From contig CAXKVV010002169.1 of NCBI GenBank assembly GCA_964058805.1, positions 1 to 64,000 on the forward strand: DNA of 64,000 nucleotides, read 5' to 3'. The DNA comes from Schoenoplectus triqueter. Taxonomy: Eukaryota > Streptophyta > Magnoliopsida > Poales > Cyperaceae. Positions 58,850 to 64,000 of this stretch are shown piece after piece. Every line of letters starts with the position of its first letter. The first letter of the stretch is position 1. A program made the position numbers and the translations under genes. The notes under the pieces were generated by a model. The model worked only from the letters and a program-made list of their open reading frames with translations. It did no database searches and was not told the origin of the DNA.

Positions 58850-61800
58850 TTCTCCCCCGGTTGAAAAGAACTCGCCCACGAGTTCGGCTCATTTTCGCCA
58901 TGGTATGGAGAAAGATCCTTCACATTGAATGTGGATGAAACACCATAATCTCCGGGAAGCTCCACCTTGTAAGCATTGTCACCTATGCGCTGCAAGATTT
59001 TAAACGGTCCATCACCACGGTGCTTGAGCTTTGCATTGCGCCCAGGTGGAAATCTCTCCTTGCTCAAATGCACCCACACAAGATCACCTTCTTTGAAAAT
59101 CACAGCCCTTCGGTGCTTGTTAGCTTGTCTTTCATACTTCTGATTTTGCTTCTCAATCCTCTTGCTGACTTGTTCATGCAAGCCCTTGATTGCTTTAGCA
59201 CGCTCATCTGCCACCTGATTTGAAGCACCACTTTTATGCTTGATGTGGAATGTGTAGCCTTGTAAAAATTCCACCCACCTTGCATGTCTCGGTTTGAGCT
59301 TGTGCTGCCCATTTATGAACTTCAGCGCCTCATGGTCGGAGTAGAGAATGAACTCCTTGGAAATGAGGTAGTGTCTCCAATGCCCAAGAGCTCGTACAAT
59401 TGCATAGAACTCTTTGTCATATGTAGTGTAGTTCTTACGTGAATCTGAAAGCTTTTCACTAAAGAAGGCAATAGGTCGACCCTCTTGATTGAGAACCGCA
59501 CCAATGCCTACACCAGATGCATCACATTCAAGCTCAAAAATATTCTCAAAGTTGGGCAAAGCAAGAATTGGGGCTGCTGTCATCTTCTCCTTGATGAGCT
59601 GAAAGTTCTTTTCAGCTTCCTTCGTCCATTTGAATACTCCTCCTTTCAAGCACTCGGTGATTGGAGAGACAAGAGTGCTGAAATCTCGAATGAACCGGCG
59701 ATAGAATGAGGCCAGTCCCTGAAAACTTCTCACATCATGAATGTTGGCTGGTGTTGGCCATGAAACAATTGCATCCACCTTAGAAGGATCAACATGAATA
59801 CCTTCAGCTGAAACCACATAGCCTAAAAACACCAAGTTGCTGGTTAGGAACTCGCACTTCTTGAGGTTGATGTAGAGTTTCTGTTCAGCTAGCACTTCAA
59901 AGACTTGGTGAAGGTGTTCCAAATGCTCTTCTTTACCCGTGCTATACACGAGTATGTCATCAAAATAGACCACCACAAATCTGCCAATAAAAGACTTAAA
60001 CACCAAATTCATTAGTCTCATAAAAGTACTAGGAGCATTAGAGAGTCCGAATGGCATCACCAACCACTCAAACAATCCATCACGGGTCTTAAATGCTGTC
60101 TTCCATTCATCACCAGGCCTCATACGAATCTGATGGTACCCACTTCTAAGATCAATCTTTGAAAACACACTAGCACCATGGAGCTGATCTAGCATGTCAT
60201 CTAGACGAGGAATAGGGAAGCGATACTTGATAGTAATCTTGTTGACCGCTCTACTATCCACACACATGCGAAAAGAACCATCTTTCTTTGGCACAAGCAA
60301 GGCTGGAACTGCACAAGGACTCATGCTTTCACGCACCAAACCCTTTCTCATCAACTCATCTACTTGCCGCTGCAACTCGGCATTTTCTGTTGGGTTCATT
60401 CGGTATGCTGCTTTGTTTGGCAAAATTGCACCAGGAACAAAATCTATGCAGTGTTGCACACTCCTCATTGGAGGTAAACCTGCTGGAATTTCATCTGGAA
60501 CAAGGTTCTGAAATTGTTCAAGTAAAGGTACCACTGGTCCGGGTATTAGAGGATTTCTGTCACCCTTAACTTCTTTCACCACCAATGCAAAGGCTATTTG
60601 GGATTCTTCAAAAATTTCAGTAAATTCAGATTTTGAGAGAATGAAATTGCTATCCTTGAGGGCTGGTTTAGATTTCATTTCCATTCTAGAAGGACCCAAA
60701 GTAATCTTAGCACCATTCAGCTCAAAAGAATAAGTGTTTTTAAAACCATCATGGTGTACCTTTCTATCAAACTGCCAAGGTCTCCCCAAAAGTAAATGAC
60801 AAGCATCCATAGGAACTACATCACACCATACCTCATCTCGGTACTTCTCACCAATAGAAAAATTAACCAAACAACGCTGGTCAACTTGCACACATTTACC
60901 CTTTTCCAACCAAGAGAGTTTGTACGGTTTTGGGTGCTTTTCAGTTTTAAGCGGCAACTTTTGTACCATAATTTCAGAAACAACATTCTCACAACTCCCG
61001 CTATCAATGATAACATCGCATACCTTCCCATGAGAGGTGCATCGTGTATGGAAGATATTGTTACGGAGCCACACATCATCTTGAACGGGACTGGAATTCA
61101 GCACACGCCTAATCACCAACATCTCACCCGTATCTCCATAAATGACATCCTCCTCATCTGCTGCCTCATCAAACACGGGTGGAGAATCAAAATCTGTTTG
61201 CTCCTCTTCTAGGGGTTCTTCAATAATGGTAAATACCCGCTGGTTTGGGCACTCGGACATGATGTGACCGTACCCTTTGCACCGATAGCATTGAACAGCT
61301 TTAGGGGCTGGTTTAGAGGGTCCTGCGGTTGCGGTTTTTGCTGAAAATTTGGCCACTGCACTTGATGTTGGTTTGGCTGATTGCGTACTGCTCCCATGGC
61401 TTGTTGGATGGCCTCGATTGAGAACTCGGCTACCACCAAAGCTCGCTGTTTTTCTGACTTCTTTCTCCTTGAGTTGCTTCTCAACTTTTGTGGCAAGTTT
61501 AAACACATCATGATAAGAGATAAAAGGCTGTAAAGTTACCACATCATGAATCTCCTTGCGAAGGCCACGAAGATATCGTGCAATGGTTTGTTCTTCGGGC
61601 TCAACAACGCCACATTTCAACATGAGGTGATCAAGTTCTTCAGTGTAATCTGCCACAGTTTTTTCACCTTGAACAAAGCCATGAAGTTGAAAAAAGGCCT
61701 CTTGCAAGTACCCTTCCGGCAGAAACTTCTTTCGTAACTCTTTCACCATCTTTTCCCATGTTCTGATTTTTTGCTTACCCTCACGGGCTCGCTTCATCTT

Positions 61801-62268
61801 CAACTGCTCCCACCAAATAGATGCATGCTTCTTTAATTTGATGGCAACAATCTTCACCTTCTCTTCCTCAGGGACATCTTGGTATTCAAAGACACGTTCA
61901 ACCGTATTGAGCCAATCTATGAACTCATCGGGTTGTATGCGCCCTTCGTACACAGGAATATCCGCTTTTAGATCAAAAGCCCGTCGAAATTGCTGGTTCC
62001 TTCGGGTGTGATTTTGATGGAGAGCCTCTTCATCACTGGACACCAAGGTGTGGTTGTCGTGGAAGGGGTTGAACTCGGCATCATCGTCACCATCAGTTTC
62101 GCCATCTGAGCCACGATAGGAATCATCGCGGTTGTTCCCAGCGGCCTCCATGCGCGCTAGACGCTCTTGGAGTTGTTGCACATGCTGCCTCAACTCGTTC
62201 AACTCAATATCTCGATCGGCTTGCTGGTTGCCTTCAGGAGGATTGACACGAGCACTACGTCGCACCAT
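58738..62268 (-). CDS. gag-pol: gag-pol polyprotein of element C, integrase zinc finger and catalytic core deleted
   Basis: 1,176 codons from the ATG at 62268, just inside the 5' LTR. Gag (about residues 60-290) is followed by zinc knuckle CYRCKGYGHIMSEC (about 327-340), aspartic protease IIDSGSCENVVS (about 420), RT with YFDDILVYS (about 767), RNase H with ELECDASGVGIGAVL (about 913) and the HKSGASNQVAD end of RNase H. At about 59205 the frame jumps directly to RAKAIKGLHEQVSKRIEKQN, the C-terminal part of an integrase region (GDLVWVHL, GPFKILQRIGDNAYKVELP). The integrase HHCC finger and DDE core, normally several hundred residues, are missing, yet the frame is kept. No clear chromodomain follows. 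The product could still make particles and cDNA but needs integrase in trans. Confidence 0.9.
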   Translation of the reverse strand: MVRRSARVNPPEGNQQADRDIELNELRQHVQQLQERLARMEAAGNNRDDSYRGSDGETDGDDDAEFNPFHDNHTLVSSDEEALHQNHTRRNQQFRRAFDLKADIPVYEGRIQPDEFIDWLNTVERVFEYQDVPEEEKVKIVAIKLKKHASIWWEQLKMKRAREGKQKIRTWEKMVKELRKKFLPEGYLQEAFFQLHGFVQGEKTVADYTEELDHLMLKCGVVEPEEQTIARYLRGLRKEIHDVVTLQPFISYHDVFKLATKVEKQLKEKEVRKTASFGGSRVLNRGHPTSHGSSTQSAKPTSSAVAKFSAKTATAGPSKPAPKAVQCYRCKGYGHIMSECPNQRVFTIIEEPLEEEQTDFDSPPVFDEAADEEDVIYGDTGEMLVIRRVLNSSPVQDDVWLRNNIFHTRCTSHGKVCDVIIDSGSCENVVSEIMVQKLPLKTEKHPKPYKLSWLEKGKCVQVDQRCLVNFSIGEKYRDEVWCDVVPMDACHLLLGRPWQFDRKVHHDGFKNTYSFELNGAKITLGPSRMEMKSKPALKDSNFILSKSEFTEIFEESQIAFALVVKEVKGDRNPLIPGPVVPLLEQFQNLVPDEIPAGLPPMRSVQHCIDFVPGAILPNKAAYRMNPTENAELQRQVDELMRKGLVRESMSPCAVPALLVPKKDGSFRMCVDSRAVNKITIKYRFPIPRLDDMLDQLHGASVFSKIDLRSGYHQIRMRPGDEWKTAFKTRDGLFEWLVMPFGLSNAPSTFMRLMNLVFKSFIGRFVVVYFDDILVYSTGKEEHLEHLHQVFEVLAEQKLYINLKKCEFLTSNLVFLGYVVSAEGIHVDPSKVDAIVSWPTPANIHDVRSFQGLASFYRRFIRDFSTLVSPITECLKGGVFKWTKEAEKNFQLIKEKMTAAPILALPNFENIFELECDASGVGIGAVLNQEGRPIAFFSEKLSDSRKNYTTYDKEFYAIVRALGHWRHYLISKEFILYSDHEALKFINGQHKLKPRHARWVEFLQGYTFHIKHKSGASNQVADERAKAIKGLHEQVSKRIEKQNQKYERQANKHRRAVIFKEGDLVWVHLSKERFPPGRNAKLKHRGDGPFKILQRIGDNAYKVELPGDYGVSSTFNVKDLSPYHGENEPNSWASSFQPGENDGDQVMAGLHINNHDQGSKLWTSSQLEEPGPSHIYN
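58850..58860 (-). other. polypurine tract of element C
   Basis: Reads CCGGGGGAGAA on the minus strand directly before the 3' LTR start TGATGG. It lies inside the coding frame and is translated as part of PGEN. Confidence 0.8.
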
Positions 62269-62276
62269 CCTTCGCC

Positions 62277-62292
62277 TGCTGCTCTGATACCA
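62277..62292 (-). other. primer-binding site of element C (initiator tRNA-Met)
   Basis: Reads TGGTATCAGAGCAGCA on the minus strand, 2 nt after the 5' LTR. TGGTATCAGAGC is the standard complement of the plant initiator methionine tRNA 3' end. Confidence 0.92.
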
Positions 62293-62294
62293 AC

Positions 62295-62957
62295 TGATAG
62301 CGTTCGAGCTATGAATCGTCCAAGGACACGCACACGTTCAACTATAAAATCACAACTGGAGGATACTCTCAACTCACAGCAGGATAAAAGAGGAGATAAA
62401 CTCAACTCAAGATAAACTTTTTCATAATAATTCAACAAGTGAGTTTACATTCAGAAATTAGGCTTTATATAGCCATACAACTCAACTCTAGAAACTTCCT
62501 ACTAATTAATAACTCCTTAACTATTTTTGCAAATATCAAAACACAATAAAAACAACATTAACTACTACTGCTAATTCCCAAATATAATTAAAACATAGAA
62601 AGACTCAAAAGACAAGTTCCAAGAAACTAATTGCTGGCTGGCTCCTCAGTAACCACGCTCACTTGACACGAGGTTTTGACCAAGAAGACTCTGGAATCTG
62701 GAGAAACTCAATACATAAAAAAGATAGTCCATGTCATTATCTGATCACAGAAATTTAAATCACCCAAATCCGAGCCTTTATGAGAGAGTTATGCCCAAAA
62801 TACTGGCCCAGTACGAATCTGTCCAGAGAGCTGCTGTTTCGTAAATTAATTGTAAATATGACTTGGGCCTGGTTCTTCAAGCTGAGAACTGGTCCATAAC
62901 TTGCTTCCTTGATCATGATTGTTTATATGTAAACCTGCCATGACTTGATCGCCATCA
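62295..62957 (-). repeat. 5' LTR of element C
   Basis: 663 bp, apparently identical to 58187-58849. The right end CGCCATCA is followed by the TAATT duplication. Confidence 0.93.
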
Positions 62958-64000
62958 TAATTGGTGAGCCTTTAGGCCTGGATTGATCACAAATACTAAG
63001 AATTCATGATTATATGGTTTCCATGGTAAATTTTCATTTCTTGATTAACTTCTTTGTATTCATTCGCATAATGACTCAAGGTATGAACTTGCTATCTCTT
63101 AATCACTTTAATTGTATGATTCATTCAGCTAAGAACATAGGCTTTGCAATTTTGTATTGGAATTGTTTAATCTGATAATGGAACAGTATACTGCTAAATC
63201 GATTAACACTATTGCAATCTCAGTGAGCCACTGGCCCTAGCTGAAGCTGGGTGTGCCTTTAGGCCTGAGGGGTGTTAATTGAATAAGAATGGTTAGTGAG
63301 TGCTTCAAGTTGGCAAGAAATTGAAAATGGTACCGATCAGTACCATTCTTGAATCACAGGTGCTCCAACACGATTGCCGATGAATGATATCCTTTATAAC
63401 CATCTAAGATCAACTTAATATATTCAGACGACACTCATTGATCTTGTAATTATGAGAGAAGTTAGTTAATTCTGTTGAATCTGGCAAAAAGGCAATTCGG
63501 TACCAATCGGTACTGTGTACTGATAAATGGTGAGTTGGTCTTGCACCATTATTAGCTTAAGAATGTTCAGTTAATCGCTTTAAATCATAGTAACATGTCA
63601 AGGCGATGCTTATCGAACCTATAATTGCCAAGAATTCCGATTAATCTGATCTAATTTGGTAAGAATTCAATTCGGTACCGATGCCAAGTGATGCAACTCA
63701 ATTCGGTACCATAGTACAGCCTCTACTGCCGTATAGATTCTTGATCAGATGTTTCAGATGAATTCTACACGTTGAGACGATGTCAATACACCAATCTGAT
63801 CGGAGAGAGGGAGCTCCGGCGGCCGGGAACGCCACCTAGCACGGATCTTGATACATCGGAGAATCAGAGACTGAAGGGATCCTGTCTGCACGATTCTTGA
63901 AGCGTCCACCGATCTTGAAGAATATCTAACGAACAAGATCTGGCGGGAGTTCGGAAATTTAAACGAGGAAAGATCTGGGCCTTATACATATTAAACACGC
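62958..64000 (+). repeat. 3' LTR of element A, part 3 (continues past the window)
   Basis: Begins with the right TAATT duplication of C and matches the 5' LTR from 6874 to 7916 at offset 56,084. It contains hairpin copy 2, the GGTACC repeats and the start of the TGGGCC cluster. One substitution (gatgtcaag to gatgccaag) was noticed. Confidence 0.95.

Larger units (their letters stand above)
58187..62957 (-). mobile_element. Element C: 4,771-bp chromovirus-like Ty3/gypsy element lacking the integrase core
   Basis: It has two 663-bp LTRs that look identical by eye, TAATT target duplications, an initiator-Met primer-binding site and one long frame on the minus strand. LTR ends in the sense orientation are TGATGG...CTATCA. 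It lacks integrase core sequence and must have been mobilised by a relative. The Met primer site and the gag-pol frame running into the 3' LTR fit the CRM/Galadriel side of the chromoviruses; that clade call is tentative. Confidence 0.93.
3439..64000 (+). mobile_element. Element A: giant Tat-type Ty3/gypsy LTR retrotransposon, 3' LTR split by elements B and C, right end outside window
   Basis: Element A starts with TGTTTACCC at 3439. Its LTR ends in CGCACA at 11104, and 5 nt later comes a primer-binding site. The gag-pol frame (11245-20334), a convergent antisense PMD gene (25637-22075) and a 3' LTR beginning at 25753 follow. Offsets between the two LTR copies are constant (22,314, then 51,308 after element B, then 56,084 after element C), which proves the nesting. 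Without the insertions A would be about 29,980 bp. The left flank AACGC (3434-3438) should be repeated after its right end, about 3.19 kb beyond the window. Domain order gag-PR-RT-RH-aRH-IN and the antisense frame place it in the Tat lineage (Ogre/Retand group); the exact clade is inference. Confidence 0.93.

Noticed and set aside
1..64000. CRISPR arrays, operons or bacterial promoters
   Set aside because: The repeats are LTR modules in a plant genome, without regular spacers or cas genes.

Overview
The window is plant nuclear DNA made almost entirely of nested LTR retrotransposons. A flowering plant is suggested by the Ty3/gypsy Tat-type polyproteins with two RNase H domains, a chromovirus-like element primed by initiator tRNA-Met, a plant mobile domain (PMD) gene and short GT-AG introns. 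I cannot name the species. No single-copy host gene was recognised.

Layout. Bases 1-3438 are AT-rich flanking DNA, ending in four copies of a 13-base palindrome. Element A (plus strand) starts at 3439 and runs off the right end. It has a 7,666-bp 5' LTR (3439-11104), a gag-pol frame of 3,030 codons (11245-20334, one TGA stop), a convergent antisense gene (25637-22075) and a 3' LTR starting at 25753. That 3' LTR is split twice. Element B, a complete 28,989-bp relative on the minus strand (26992-55980, 7,173-bp LTRs, GGATG target duplications), sits in it. Element C, a 4,771-bp chromovirus-like element (58187-62957, 663-bp LTRs, TAATT duplications) that lacks the integrase core, lies further along. 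The A 3' LTR resumes at 62958 and should end about 3.19 kb past the window.

Main observation. Both giant elements carry, antisense to gag-pol and next to the 3' LTR, a PMD gene that reads as a seven-exon spliced gene. Every intron is phase 1 with GT-AG ends. The six exons after the first have identical lengths in A and B (1788, 174, 108, 417, 90 and 611 nt), while four of the five short introns differ in length. The first coding exon (157 nt in A, 166 nt in B) lies inside the LTR on its antisense strand, next to a conserved pair of divergent TATA boxes about 240 bp apart. One TATA box faces gag-pol and the other faces the antisense gene. I propose that the LTR is a bidirectional promoter driving both the genomic RNA and a spliced, host-derived nuclear protein. 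PMD proteins such as Arabidopsis MAIN and MAIL1 act in transposon silencing, so a role against silencing is a testable guess.

How it fits together. Each element has one premature stop in gag-pol, at different places (codon 2454 in A, codon 1837 in B). LTR pairs differ by only a handful of bases by eye, so A, B and C are all recent insertions, with B and C younger than A. A and B lie head to head as a very long inverted repeat.
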